From positions 1-64,000 of the forward strand of contig NZ_DALZYX010000012.1 of assembly GCF_031987975.1 (NCBI RefSeq): a DNA stretch of 64,000 bases, written 5' to 3'. The notes beneath the pieces were generated by a model, which worked only from the letters and a program-made list of their open reading frames with translations, did no database searches and was not told the DNA's origin. The translations under genes and the position numbers were made by a program. The first letter of the stretch is position 1. Every line of letters begins with the position of its first letter. This document shows, in pieces, positions 35,314 to 44,548 of the stretch. This DNA comes from Pseudescherichia sp031987975. Lineage in GTDB: Bacteria > Pseudomonadota > Gammaproteobacteria > Enterobacterales > Enterobacteriaceae.

Positions 35314-36822
35314 ATGACTGAGAAAAAATATATCGTTGCGCTGGACCAGGGGACGACCAGCTCTCGCGCCGTGGTAATGGATCACGACGCCAATATCATC
35401 AGCGTTTCACAGCGCGAATTTGAACAAATTTATCCTAAGCCAGGCTGGGTCGAGCACGATCCGATGGAGATCTGGGCCAGCCAAAGCTCAACGCTGGTGG
35501 AAGTGCTGGCTAAAGCCGATATCAGCTCCGATCAGATTGCCGCTATCGGTATCACTAACCAGCGTGAAACCGTGGTGATCTGGGATAAAGAGACCGGCAA
35601 ACCTATTCATAACGCCATCGTCTGGCAGTGCCGTCGTACCGCCGACATCTGCGAACACCTGAAGCGCGACGGCCTTGAGGATTACATCCGCGCCACCACG
35701 GGCCTGGTGATCGACCCCTACTTCTCCGGCACTAAGGTGAAGTGGATCCTCGACCACGTTGATGGCTCCCGTGAGCGCGCTAAGCGCGGCGAGCTGCTGT
35801 TCGGCACCGTCGATAGCTGGCTGATCTGGAAGATGACCCAGGGACGCGTCCACGTTACCGACTACACCAACGCCTCCCGTACCATGCTGTTCAACATCCA
35901 CACCCTCGAGTGGGATGAGAAGATGCTGGAGGTGCTGGACATTCCGCGCGCCATGCTGCCGGAAGTCCGTAAATCCTCCGAGGTCTACGGCCAGACTAAC
36001 ATCGGCGGCAAGGGCGGCACGCGTATTCCTATCGCCGGGATCGCCGGTGACCAGCAGGCGGCGCTCTTCGGCCAGCTCTGCGTCAAGCAGGGAATGGCGA
36101 AGAACACCTACGGTACCGGCTGCTTTATGCTGATGAATACCGGTGAGAAAGCCGTCGCTTCCGAGCACGGCCTGCTGACCACTATCGCCTGCGGCCCGCG
36201 TGGCGAGGTGAACTACGCCCTTGAGGGCGCGGTATTTATGGCCGGGGCATCCATTCAGTGGCTGCGCGATGAAATGAAGCTAATCAGCGACTCGTTCGAC
36301 TCGGAATATTTTGCCACCAAGGTGAAAGATACCAACGGTGTGTACGTGGTGCCGGCCTTTACCGGTCTCGGCGCGCCCTACTGGGATCCCTACGCCCGTG
36401 GCGCAATCTTCGGTCTGACCCGTGGGGTTAACTCAAACCACATCATCCGCGCGACGCTGGAATCTATCGCCTATCAGACCCGCGACGTGCTGGAAGCCAT
36501 GCAGGCCGACTCAGGCATTCGCCTGCACGCCCTGCGCGTGGACGGCGGTGCGGTAGCCAACAACTTCCTGATGCAGTTCCAGTCAGACATCCTCGGCACC
36601 CGCGTTGAGCGCCCGGAAGTGCGCGAAGTTACGGCGCTGGGCGCGGCCTATCTGGCGGGCCTGGCGGTGGGCTTCTGGCAGAACCTCGACGAGCTGCAGG
36701 AGAAAGCGGTTATCGAGCGTGAGTTCCGTCCGGGCATCGAAACCACCGAGCGTAACTACCGCTACAGCGGCTGGAAAAAAGCGGTGAAACGCGCCATGGC
36801 GTGGGAAGAACACGACGACTAA
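35314..36822 (+). CDS. glpK: glycerol kinase
   Basis: Phosphorylates glycerol to sn-glycerol 3-phosphate. It is a FGGY kinase of 502 residues. The N-terminal phosphate loop DQGTTSSR (about 11-18) and the C-terminal LRVDGGAVANNFLMQ motif are intact. The second of two adjacent ATG codons is used to match E. coli. In E. coli the enzyme is inhibited by EIIA-Glc and fructose 1,6-bisphosphate; the protein is near-identical here. Confidence 0.97.
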   Translation: MTEKKYIVALDQGTTSSRAVVMDHDANIISVSQREFEQIYPKPGWVEHDPMEIWASQSSTLVEVLAKADISSDQIAAIGITNQRETVVIWDKETGKPIHNAIVWQCRRTADICEHLKRDGLEDYIRATTGLVIDPYFSGTKVKWILDHVDGSRERAKRGELLFGTVDSWLIWKMTQGRVHVTDYTNASRTMLFNIHTLEWDEKMLEVLDIPRAMLPEVRKSSEVYGQTNIGGKGGTRIPIAGIAGDQQAALFGQLCVKQGMAKNTYGTGCFMLMNTGEKAVASEHGLLTTIACGPRGEVNYALEGAVFMAGASIQWLRDEMKLISDSFDSEYFATKVKDTNGVYVVPAFTGLGAPYWDPYARGAIFGLTRGVNSNHIIRATLESIAYQTRDVLEAMQADSGIRLHALRVDGGAVANNFLMQFQSDILGTRVERPEVREVTALGAAYLAGLAVGFWQNLDELQEKAVIEREFRPGIETTERNYRYSGWKKAVKRAMAWEEHDD

Positions 36823-36928
36823 ATACCACCCCGCTCCCCTCTCCGCCCGGAGAGGGGACGTTGCTCCTCCTCTCTGTGTTAAACTTTGCACAATTTCTTT
36901 AATAACGTTCTTTAACGACGAGTGTGCA

Positions 36929-37939
36929 ATGAAACGAGAGCTTGCTATTGAATTTTCCCGCGTAACGGAAGCGGCTGCGCTGGCTGGCTACAAGTGGCTG
37001 GGCCGGGGCGATAAAAACATTGCCGACGGCGCGGCGGTTAATGCCATGCGCATTGTGCTCAACCAGATCAACATTGACGGCACCATTGTGATTGGCGAGG
37101 GCGAAATCGACGAAGCACCGATGCTCTATATCGGCGAGCGCGTCGGTACTGGTCAGGGCGATGCGGTGGATATTGCCGTCGATCCCATTGAAGGTACCCG
37201 CATGACGGCGATGGGCCAGGCCAACGCGCTGGCGGTGCTGGCCGTGGGCGACAAGGGTAGCTTCCTGAATGCGCCGGATATGTATATGGAGAAGCTGATT
37301 GTCGGCCCTGGCGCAAAGGGCGCTATCGATCTTAGCCTGTCCCTGGAAGAGAACCTGCGCAACGTGGCCGCCGCGCTCGGTAAGCCGCTCAGCGAGCTAA
37401 CCGTGACCATCCTGGCGAAGCCGCGTCACGATGCGGTCATCGCCCAGATGCAGCAGCTCGGCGTGCGCGTGTTTGCCATTCCGGATGGCGACGTGGCGGC
37501 TTCCATCCTGACCTGCATGCCCGACAGCGAAGTGGACGTGCTCTACGGTATCGGCGGCGCACCGGAGGGCGTAGTCTCCGCCGCTGCCATCCGCGCGCTG
37601 GACGGTGACATGCAGGGCCGCCTGCTGGCGCGTCATCATGTGAAAGGCGACAGCGAAGAGAACCGCCGCATCGGCGAACAGGAGCTGGCGCGCTGTAAAG
37701 AGATGGGGATCGAAGCGGGCAGCGTGCTGCAGCTGGGCGACATGGCGCGCAACGATAACGTAATCTTTTCCGCTACCGGCATCACCAAGGGCGATCTGCT
37801 CGACGGCATCAGCCGCAAGGGCAATATGGCGACTACCGAAACCCTGCTGATCCGCGGTAAATCCCGCACTATTCGCCGCATTCAGTCCATTCACTACCTC
37901 GATCGCAAAGATACGGACGTACAGCGCCACATTCTCTAA
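36929..37939 (+). CDS. glpX: fructose-1,6-bisphosphatase class II
   Basis: Mn-dependent FBPase of gluconeogenesis. It has 336 residues. Metal and substrate motifs are visible: GEGEIDEAPMLYIGE (about 56-70) and VDPIEGTRM (about 88-96). It is the last glpFKX gene; the 106-bp gap after glpK holds a GC hairpin (CCCCTCTCCGCCCGGAGAGG at about 36837-36857), which may reduce read-through. Confidence 0.96.
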   Translation: MKRELAIEFSRVTEAAALAGYKWLGRGDKNIADGAAVNAMRIVLNQINIDGTIVIGEGEIDEAPMLYIGERVGTGQGDAVDIAVDPIEGTRMTAMGQANALAVLAVGDKGSFLNAPDMYMEKLIVGPGAKGAIDLSLSLEENLRNVAAALGKPLSELTVTILAKPRHDAVIAQMQQLGVRVFAIPDGDVAASILTCMPDSEVDVLYGIGGAPEGVVSAAAIRALDGDMQGRLLARHHVKGDSEENRRIGEQELARCKEMGIEAGSVLQLGDMARNDNVIFSATGITKGDLLDGISRKGNMATTETLLIRGKSRTIRRIQSIHYLDRKDTDVQRHIL

Positions 37940-38032
37940 GGTCATTTGATCAATCGAGCTTTCCGGCCCGCCTGGGCTGGAAAAGTTCGCTTTAAGCGAC
38001 GAAGATAAGGTTATACAGAACAGGAGACGATC

Positions 38033-38779
38033 ATGGCGGATTGGATTACAGGAAAAGTTACGAAGGTTGAATTTTGGACCGACGCGCTCTTTAGCCTCAC
38101 CGTTCATGCTCCCATCCACCCCTTCAAAGCGGGCCAGTTTGCTAAACTGGGCCTGGAGATTGACGGCGAGCGCGTACAGCGTGCCTACTCCTACGTCAAC
38201 GCTCCCAGCGATCCTAATCTCGAATTTTATCTGGTCACCGTCCCGGACGGTAAGCTGAGTCCGCGCCTTGCGGCGCTGAAGCCGGGCGATGAGGTACTGA
38301 TCGTGAGCGAGGCCGCCGGGTTCTTTGTACTGGAGGAGATCCCCGAGTGTGAAACGCTGTGGATGCTGGCAACCGGGACGGCCATCGGACCCTATCTCTC
38401 TATTTTGCAGGAGGGTAAGGATTTGGAGCGCTTCAAAAACCTGGTGTTGGTCCACGCCGCACGCTATGCCGAGGATCTCAGCTATCTGCCGTTGATGCTG
38501 GAGCTGCAAAAACGCTACGAGGGTAAACTGCACATCCAGACGGTAGTGAGCCGCGAGACGGTAGCTGGCTCGTTGCACGGTCGCGTACCGGCATTGATTG
38601 AGAGTGGTGAGCTGGAGCGAGCCGTCGGGCTAACAATGCGGGCGGAAGATAGCCATGTGATGCTGTGCGGGAATCCGCAGATGGTACGCGATACTCAGCA
38701 GCTGCTGAAAGAGACCCGGCAGATGGCCAAACACCTGCGCCGTCGTCCGGGCCATATGACCGCTGAGCACTATTGGTAA
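38033..38779 (+). CDS. fpr: ferredoxin/flavodoxin NADP+ reductase
   Basis: FAD protein that passes electrons from NADPH to flavodoxin and ferredoxin, a member of the SoxRS regulon in E. coli. It has 248 residues. FAD-binding RAYSYVNAP (about 50-58) and NADP-binding GTAIGPYLSIL (about 115-125) are present. The C-terminus ends in HYW, as in bacterial Fpr. The uspD-yiiS pair that lies next to fpr in E. coli is missing. Confidence 0.96.
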   Translation: MADWITGKVTKVEFWTDALFSLTVHAPIHPFKAGQFAKLGLEIDGERVQRAYSYVNAPSDPNLEFYLVTVPDGKLSPRLAALKPGDEVLIVSEAAGFFVLEEIPECETLWMLATGTAIGPYLSILQEGKDLERFKNLVLVHAARYAEDLSYLPLMLELQKRYEGKLHIQTVVSRETVAGSLHGRVPALIESGELERAVGLTMRAEDSHVMLCGNPQMVRDTQQLLKETRQMAKHLRRRPGHMTAEHYW

Positions 38780-38795
38780 TTAACGGGCCTGGTAA

Positions 38796-39215
38796 CTAAC
38801 GGAACTTCACGTCCAGCGTCGTTTTACCAAACTTGTTTTCGCCCGGCGTGCCGAGAAACGCGCCGAGGTCGACCAGCAGCATGACCAGGATCAGCGTCGG
38901 GATAAAACGCCCCACCGCCCACGTCCAGACGCCGCCTAACACATCCCAGCGCCCGGCCAGCAGCATCCACGCGAGTATCAGCAGTAAGGCCCAGTAGCCC
39001 GACTTACCGCGATCGTGAAGCCGTTTTACTACCACGCAGGTCGTTGGCCAGAGCAGGCTCACCAGCGCAAAGGCTGCCAGCTGCAGATCCACCAGCCCGC
39101 TTCCCGCCAGCGAAAAGAGTGCCACCATCGACAGCGCCCAGAGCGCTATCCAGATCCAGAAGTCACGGCGTCCAATACGCCCTTTAAATGAGAATAACCA
39201 CTGCTGTATGGTCAT
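38796..39215 (-). CDS. yiiR: DUF805 inner membrane protein YiiR
   Basis: The 139-residue DUF805 protein has the family opening GRIGRRDFWIW (about 12-22) and KRLHDRGKSGYWALL (about 65-79). Four membrane segments are seen. Its function is unknown. It is convergent with fpr and divergent from yiiQ, as in E. coli. Confidence 0.9.
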   Translation of the reverse strand: MTIQQWLFSFKGRIGRRDFWIWIALWALSMVALFSLAGSGLVDLQLAAFALVSLLWPTTCVVVKRLHDRGKSGYWALLLILAWMLLAGRWDVLGGVWTWAVGRFIPTLILVMLLVDLGAFLGTPGENKFGKTTLDVKFR

Positions 39216-39325
39216 GTAAGGTTCCTTATAATCGTAGTGCTGCGTAGTTTACCTTAGTCGGGTCAGCTTTTGACAAGCCAGACGGTTATCGTTTTAATCG
39301 GGATAGCTAAACAGAGGGAGAGATC

Positions 39326-39913
39326 ATGAAAAGATGGAGTGTATTACTGGCCTGGCTGACGTTTTGCCTGCCCGCGCTGGCGGTAGAGGTTCCCCTTGCT
39401 GCCACGGCCCCCTATCTGCTGGCGGGCGCGCCAACCTTCGATCAATCCATTAGCCAGTTCCGCGAGAAGTTTAACGCTAATAACCCCACGCTGGCGCTCA
39501 ACGAGTTTCGCGCCATTGAGTCACGTAACGACCGCGCTAACCTGACGCGGGCCGCCAGCAAGATCAATGAGTCGCTTTATGCCTCAACGGCCCTGGAGCG
39601 CGGCACGCTGAAGATCAAGTCGATGCAGATCACCTGGCTACCCGTTCAGGGACCGGAGCAGAAGGCGGCGAAAGCCAAAGCGCAGGAGTATATGGCCGCG
39701 GTGTTACGCGCCTTTTCACCCCAGCTGACCAAAGCCAACAGCCTACAAAAGGTGCAGAAGCTGCTGAATAAAGGTAAAGGCAAAGCCTGGTATGCCGAGA
39801 CAGAGGGCGCGCTACGCTATGTTGCGGCAGATAACGGTGAAAAAGGGCTGACCTTCGCTGTTGAACCGATTAAGCTGACGCTATCTGATAGTGCTGAAGG
39901 TAACAATAAATGA
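39326..39913 (+). CDS. yiiQ: DUF1454 periplasmic protein YiiQ
   Basis: The 195-residue protein starts with a clear signal peptide (MKRWSVLLAWLTFCLPALA, cleavage near 19). The remainder matches E. coli YiiQ, a DUF1454 protein of unknown function. It lies just upstream of tpiA in the same direction, 110 bp away. Confidence 0.9.
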   Translation: MKRWSVLLAWLTFCLPALAVEVPLAATAPYLLAGAPTFDQSISQFREKFNANNPTLALNEFRAIESRNDRANLTRAASKINESLYASTALERGTLKIKSMQITWLPVQGPEQKAAKAKAQEYMAAVLRAFSPQLTKANSLQKVQKLLNKGKGKAWYAETEGALRYVAADNGEKGLTFAVEPIKLTLSDSAEGNNK

Positions 39914-40022
39914 TAAAAAGCAAAGCCTTTGCGGGGATGAATCTCTATACTGTTTGACAACCATGCTGCCTGCAAACGGCAGCCATATTCCTTGATTCGC
40001 TGATAAAGCGTGGAGAATAAAA

Positions 40023-40790
40023 ATGCGACATCCTTTAGTGATGGGTAACTGGAAACTGAACGGCAGCCGCCAGATGGTAAACGAACTGGTAGCTAACCTG
40101 CGTAAAGAGCTGGCTGGCGTCACCGGCTGCGGCGTAGCGATCGCGCCGCCGGCGATGTATCTGGATCTGGCGAAACAGGCCGCAGCGGGCAGCCATATTA
40201 TCCTCGGCGCGCAGAACGTTGATGTGAACCTCTCCGGTGCGTTTACCGGTGAAACGTCCGCTGAGATGCTGAAAGACGTTGGCGCGCAGTACATCATTAT
40301 TGGTCACTCTGAGCGTCGCACCTACCATGCAGAGTCTGACGAGCTGATCGCGAAAAAATTCGCCGTGCTGAAAGAGCAGGGTCTGATCCCGGTTCTGTGC
40401 ATCGGTGAAACCGAAGAAGAAAACGAAGCGGGTAAAACTGAAGAAGTGTGCGCACGTCAGATCGACGCGGTGCTGAAAACCCAGGGCGCAGCAGCGTTCG
40501 AAGGCGTAGTGATCGCTTACGAGCCGGTATGGGCTATCGGTACCGGCAAGTCAGCCACCCCGGCGCAGGCCCAGGCGGTGCACAAATTTATCCGTGACCA
40601 CATTGCAAAAGCTGACGCAAAAGTGGCTGAGCAGGTCATCATTCAGTATGGTGGCTCGGTTAACGCCTCGAACGCGGCTGAACTGTTCACCCAGCCAGAC
40701 ATCGACGGCGCGCTGGTTGGCGGTGCCTCTCTGAAAGCTGATGCGTTCGCCGTGATTGTGAAGGCAGCGGAATCGGCTAAGCAGGCATAA
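40023..40790 (+). CDS. tpiA: triosephosphate isomerase
   Basis: Interconverts DHAP and glyceraldehyde 3-phosphate. The 255-residue TIM barrel has GNWKLNG (Lys near 11), catalytic His in IIGHSERR (about 95) and catalytic Glu in AYEPVWAIGTG (about 167). A strong terminator follows. Confidence 0.98.
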   Translation: MRHPLVMGNWKLNGSRQMVNELVANLRKELAGVTGCGVAIAPPAMYLDLAKQAAAGSHIILGAQNVDVNLSGAFTGETSAEMLKDVGAQYIIIGHSERRTYHAESDELIAKKFAVLKEQGLIPVLCIGETEEENEAGKTEEVCARQIDAVLKTQGAAAFEGVVIAYEPVWAIGTGKSATPAQAQAVHKFIRDHIAKADAKVAEQVIIQYGGSVNASNAAELFTQPDIDGALVGGASLKADAFAVIVKAAESAKQA

Positions 40791-40811
40791 TCGCATTATA
40801 CCTGCCTGTAG

Positions 40812-40844
40812 GCCCGGTAAGCGCTAGCGCCACCGGGCTTTTTT
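40812..40844 (+). terminator. tpiA terminator
   Basis: Stem GCCCGGT / ACCGGGC with the REP-like interior AAGCGCTAGCGCC, followed by TTTTTT. It ends at the 3' end of the convergent permease gene. Confidence 0.9.
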
Positions 40845-42147
40845 ATAGCCGGCCCAGCACCTGATACCACAGATAGTCCAGCGGCAGCAGCACCAGATAC
40901 GTTGCCACCGCCAGCGCCAGACAGAGCAGGATCCCCGCCCGCGCAGGCACTTTCCCTAACGCCATCGCCACCACGATGGGCGAAGCCTGGTACGGCAACA
41001 GCGGTGTCGAGTACCCCAGCACCTGAATCATAATTACCGACAGCAGCGGGAACCCGGTAGCATCAGAGAAGCTCTGGGCCAGGCTGGTATAGAGCGCCGG
41101 AACACCGTTGGCGGTCATAATAAAGTTAAGTGCGGTGGTAATGCCGGTCAGGGCCAGGAAACTGGTGAATGGGTTTTGTGGATCGAGCGGCATTATATGC
41201 AGCAGCGCGTCGCCTACAGCGCGGCCAATACCGGTTTGCGTTACCGTGATCGCCAGGCCTAAAATCCCCGCCACGTAGATGCAGGTCCGGATGTTCACCC
41301 CTTTGGAGAACTCCTCTCCGTTAATAAAGCCAATACGTGGCAGCAGCGTGACGCAGGCCGCCGCCAGCCCAGTCCATGCCGGGCCAACTCCATGCCAGCT
41401 CTCTGTCACCCACAGGATAAGCACAACCGCCAGCATCCAGGCGAGCCGCTTCTCATCCCGGCTCATCGGCGTGGCGGGTTCGAGGTCGCGCGCCGCGTGG
41501 GGTTTGCCAGGAAAGAGCCAGCAGATGAGCGCAATCAGGATCAGCCCCTTCAGAATGCCCAGCACCGGGGTATGCAGCAGCAGATAGGGCACATAGTTAA
41601 GATGGATACCAAAAGCCCCTTCGGCTGCGCCGCTCATTACCAGATTCGGCACGTTAGCGGGCAGAATGGTGGCAGAGAGCTGGAAGGTACCAAAGCCCAC
41701 CGCCAGCGCCAGGCCGAACCATGCCCGCGACCCCTCGTGGATCCCGGCGCGTGCCGCCATCGCCGCAACGATGGGCATCAGCAGGGCGATACGCCCCATG
41801 TTCGACGGCATAACAAAGGCCAGGGCATAGCTTAGCAACACGACGCTGCCTACCATCAACAGCCACGAATCCGTTAACCTCGCCGAGAGCGCTCTTGCCG
41901 CCCGGTCCGCCAGCCCGGTTTTACGGATCGCCACGCCCAGTACGAAGCCGCTAAAGACCAGCCAGAACGCCGACGAGGCAAAGCCGCCAAAGATAACGTC
42001 CGCCGGTGCGATTTTGGCCACCATGGCGGCGGCAAAGAAGAGTAGCGCGGTAATAAACTCCGGCAGCAGTGAGGCAGCCCACAGCACGATGGTGATACCG
42101 ATAATCAGCGAGGGAAGGAACAGAGGGTGCGTTAACCAGAGTGACAT
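40843..42147 (-). CDS. SLC13/DASS-family anion permease
   Basis: A 434-residue inner membrane protein with about 11-12 hydrophobic segments. The architecture of two similar halves and motifs such as SNMGRIALLMPIVAAMA and ANGVPALYTSLAQS recall the Na+/dicarboxylate-sulfate (DASS) carriers. The substrate cannot be read from the sequence. It sits between tpiA and sbp, where E. coli carries cdh. The neighbouring sulfate-binding gene makes an oxyanion a possible substrate, but that is only inferred from location. Confidence 0.75.
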   Translation of the reverse strand: MSLWLTHPLFLPSLIIGITIVLWAASLLPEFITALLFFAAAMVAKIAPADVIFGGFASSAFWLVFSGFVLGVAIRKTGLADRAARALSARLTDSWLLMVGSVVLLSYALAFVMPSNMGRIALLMPIVAAMAARAGIHEGSRAWFGLALAVGFGTFQLSATILPANVPNLVMSGAAEGAFGIHLNYVPYLLLHTPVLGILKGLILIALICWLFPGKPHAARDLEPATPMSRDEKRLAWMLAVVLILWVTESWHGVGPAWTGLAAACVTLLPRIGFINGEEFSKGVNIRTCIYVAGILGLAITVTQTGIGRAVGDALLHIMPLDPQNPFTSFLALTGITTALNFIMTANGVPALYTSLAQSFSDATGFPLLSVIMIQVLGYSTPLLPYQASPIVVAMALGKVPARAGILLCLALAVATYLVLLPLDYLWYQVLGRL

Positions 42148-42220
42148 ACCTGTCTCCTGTCATTTTTTCACCGAGTCTACGGCGGCAGGCAGGTTCAGTA
42201 AACGCCATTAATGGTGGGGT

Positions 42221-42244
42221 AAAAAAACGGCCCCGCGGGGCCGT
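42221..42244 (-). terminator. sbp terminator
   Basis: The perfect stem ACGGCCCC-GC-GGGGCCGT is followed on the minus strand by TTTTTT, directly after sbp. Confidence 0.9.
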
Positions 42245-42249
42245 TAGTC

Positions 42250-43239
42250 TTAACGTTTGCTGATTTGGTCGAAGGTGCCACCGTTAGAGAAGTGGTCTTT
42301 CTGAGCTTTTGTCCAGCCGCCAAACTCATCATCGATAGTGAACAGCTTAAGTTTCGGGAACTCGCTGTCATATTTCTTTGCCACGTCCGGGTTACGCGGG
42401 CGATAGAAGTTTTTCGCCGCAATCTCCTGCCCTTCCGGCGAGTAGAGATACTTCAGATAGGCTTCGGCTACGGATTTGGTCTCTTTTTTATCAACCACTT
42501 TGTCAACCACGGAGACGGTCGGCTCGGCGAGAATAGATTCGCTCGGGGTGACAATTTCAAACTTGTCTTTGCCCAGCTCGTTAGTCGCCAGCAGCGCCTC
42601 GTTCTCCCAGGCGATCAGCACGTCACCGATGCCGCGCTCAACGAAGGTATTGGTCGCACCGCGTGCGCCGGAGTCCAGCACTTCCACGTTCTTGAACAGC
42701 GATTTCACGAAGTCCTGCGCTTTAGCCTGGTCATTGTTGTTGTGGTGCAGAGCGTAGCCCCACGCCGCCAGGTAGTTCCAGCGCGCACCGCCGGAGCTTT
42801 TCGGGTTCGGCGTGATCACTGAGACGCCCGGCTTAATCAGATCGTTCCAGTCGTGGATCTGTTTCGGGTTGCCTTTACGTACCAGGAAAACGATGGTGGA
42901 GGTATAGGGCGCGGAGTTGTCCGGCAGGCGTTTGATCCAGTTTTTATCGATGCGTCCACGCTCGGCAATGGCGTCAACGTCATAGGCCAGCGCCAGGGTT
43001 ACTACATCGGCTTCGATACCGTTGATGACGGAGGTAGCCTGTTTGCCTGAGCCGCCGTGCGACTGGCGAATAGTCACGTTATCACCGGTTTCCTGCTTCC
43101 AGTGCGCGCTGAATGCCTTATTGTACTGTTCGTACAGCTCACGCGTTGGATCGTAAGAGACGTTTAAAAGCTGAATGTCCTTTGCCAGAACGCTGCCGGA
43201 AGCCAGCAGCAAAGTTAACCCTACACCCCATTTGTTCAT
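42250..43239 (-). CDS. sbp: periplasmic sulfate-binding protein
   Basis: Sulfate receptor that serves the CysTWA ABC importer encoded elsewhere. It has 329 residues, with a signal peptide cleaved near residue 19 (SGSVLA-KD). The mature protein shows the family motifs LNVSYDPTRELYEQYN and SHGGSGKQATSVING that bind the oxyanion. It stands as a single gene with its own terminator. Control by CysB/Cbl is expected in enterics; no site was resolved. Confidence 0.96.
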   Translation of the reverse strand: MNKWGVGLTLLLASGSVLAKDIQLLNVSYDPTRELYEQYNKAFSAHWKQETGDNVTIRQSHGGSGKQATSVINGIEADVVTLALAYDVDAIAERGRIDKNWIKRLPDNSAPYTSTIVFLVRKGNPKQIHDWNDLIKPGVSVITPNPKSSGGARWNYLAAWGYALHHNNNDQAKAQDFVKSLFKNVEVLDSGARGATNTFVERGIGDVLIAWENEALLATNELGKDKFEIVTPSESILAEPTVSVVDKVVDKKETKSVAEAYLKYLYSPEGQEIAAKNFYRPRNPDVAKKYDSEFPKLKLFTIDDEFGGWTKAQKDHFSNGGTFDQISKR

Positions 43240-43384
43240 CGCTCACTCTCTTATGTTGAGTTGTGTTGTGATGGACTCAGCGTGCCAGAAAGCGAATCAA
43301 TGATTAAAGAATAAAAAAAGATTGGCTATAACGAAGGGGAATAAAGCGAGCGACCCTCCCCGGCTGGGGAGGGCGCATTTTGAA

Positions 43385-44347
43385 TCAGTAAAGCTTCTTA
43401 GCGCAGTCCAGCCAGTCGCCTTTGAACGGACGCTTCATATTTTCGATAGCATCGATGATGTCGTGGTGCACCATCTTCTCGTTCTGAATACCGACGCAGC
43501 GGCCACCGTGGCCCTGCAGCAGCAGCTCAATAGCGTAGGCACCCATACGGGAGGCCAGAATACGGTCATAAGGAACCGGAGAGCCGCCGCGCTGGATGTG
43601 ACCGAGAACGGTGGCGCGGGTTTCGCGCTTGGTCTCGGACTCGATATACTTGGCCAGCTCGTCGATATCGCAGATGTGCTCGGTAATCGCCACGATGGCA
43701 TGCTTTTTACCTTTGGCGATCCCGGCCTTGATCTCGCTCACCAGATCTTCACGGTTAAACTCCACTTCCGGCAGGACGATAAACTCACAGCCACCGGCAA
43801 TAGCCGCCGCCAGGGTCAGATCGCCACAGTAACGGCCCATCACTTCAACGATGGAGATACGCTGGTGGGAAGAAGAGGTATCGCGCAGACGGTCAATCGC
43901 TTCAACGACGGTATGCAGCGCGGTGAAGTAACCGATGGTGTAGTCGGTACCGGCAACATCGTTATCGATGGTGCCCGGCAGGCCGATGCACGGGAAGCCC
44001 ATCTCGGTCAGGCGTTTTGCCCCCATATAGGATCCGTCGCCGCCGATAACCACCAGCGCGTCGATGCCGCGTTTTTTCATGTTTTCGATAGCCACGGCAC
44101 GGATATGCTCTTCACGGAACTCCGGGAAGCGAGCAGAACCAAGGAACGTGCCGCCACGGTTGATCATGTCGGAGACGCTGTAGCGGTCAAGCTGCACCAT
44201 ACGGTCTTCATACAGGCCCAGATAGCCGTCGTAAATGCCGCAGACTTCCAGGCCTTCAGTCAATGCAGCCCGGACTACGCCACGAATTGCAGCGTTCATG
44301 CCAGGCGCATCACCGCCACTTGTCAACACACCGATTTTCTTAATCAT
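43385..44347 (-). CDS. pfkA: 6-phosphofructokinase I
   Basis: Main glycolytic phosphofructokinase. The start MIKKIGVLTSGGDAPGMN gives 320 residues as in E. coli; an ATG 30 codons upstream reaches into the promoter. ATP-binding GGDGSYMGA (about 102-110) and the catalytic GTIDNDVAGTDYTIG (about 124-138, Asp127) are intact. A Cra-type palindrome lies upstream. Confidence 0.97.
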   Translation of the reverse strand: MIKKIGVLTSGGDAPGMNAAIRGVVRAALTEGLEVCGIYDGYLGLYEDRMVQLDRYSVSDMINRGGTFLGSARFPEFREEHIRAVAIENMKKRGIDALVVIGGDGSYMGAKRLTEMGFPCIGLPGTIDNDVAGTDYTIGYFTALHTVVEAIDRLRDTSSSHQRISIVEVMGRYCGDLTLAAAIAGGCEFIVLPEVEFNREDLVSEIKAGIAKGKKHAIVAITEHICDIDELAKYIESETKRETRATVLGHIQRGGSPVPYDRILASRMGAYAIELLLQGHGGRCVGIQNEKMVHHDIIDAIENMKRPFKGDWLDCAKKLY

Positions 44348-44447
44348 GACTACCTCTGAACTTAGGAATGCAAAATAAATTCTTGCCCGAAGCGACGCCC
44401 TGGGGAGTGAATAGCTATGCTGCGCATAGTATATCAATCTCTCGTGG

Positions 44448-44461
44448 CTGAATTGATTCAG
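44448..44461. promoter_or_regulatory. probable Cra (FruR) operator of pfkA
   Basis: The perfect palindrome CTGAATTGATTCAG lies about 100 bp upstream of pfkA. It matches the Cra half-site pattern TGAAWCGNTTHR closely and is placed as the known E. coli pfkA Cra site. A -10-like TATACT on the minus strand (44428-44433) lies just downstream. Confidence 0.65.
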
Positions 44462-44548
44462 GTCAGACCAAATGGCGGTAATTTATACACAAAATGCTGG
44501 TCTGGCTCACTTTTTTACACCTTGTAACTGGGTCTCTATGTTGGAGAC

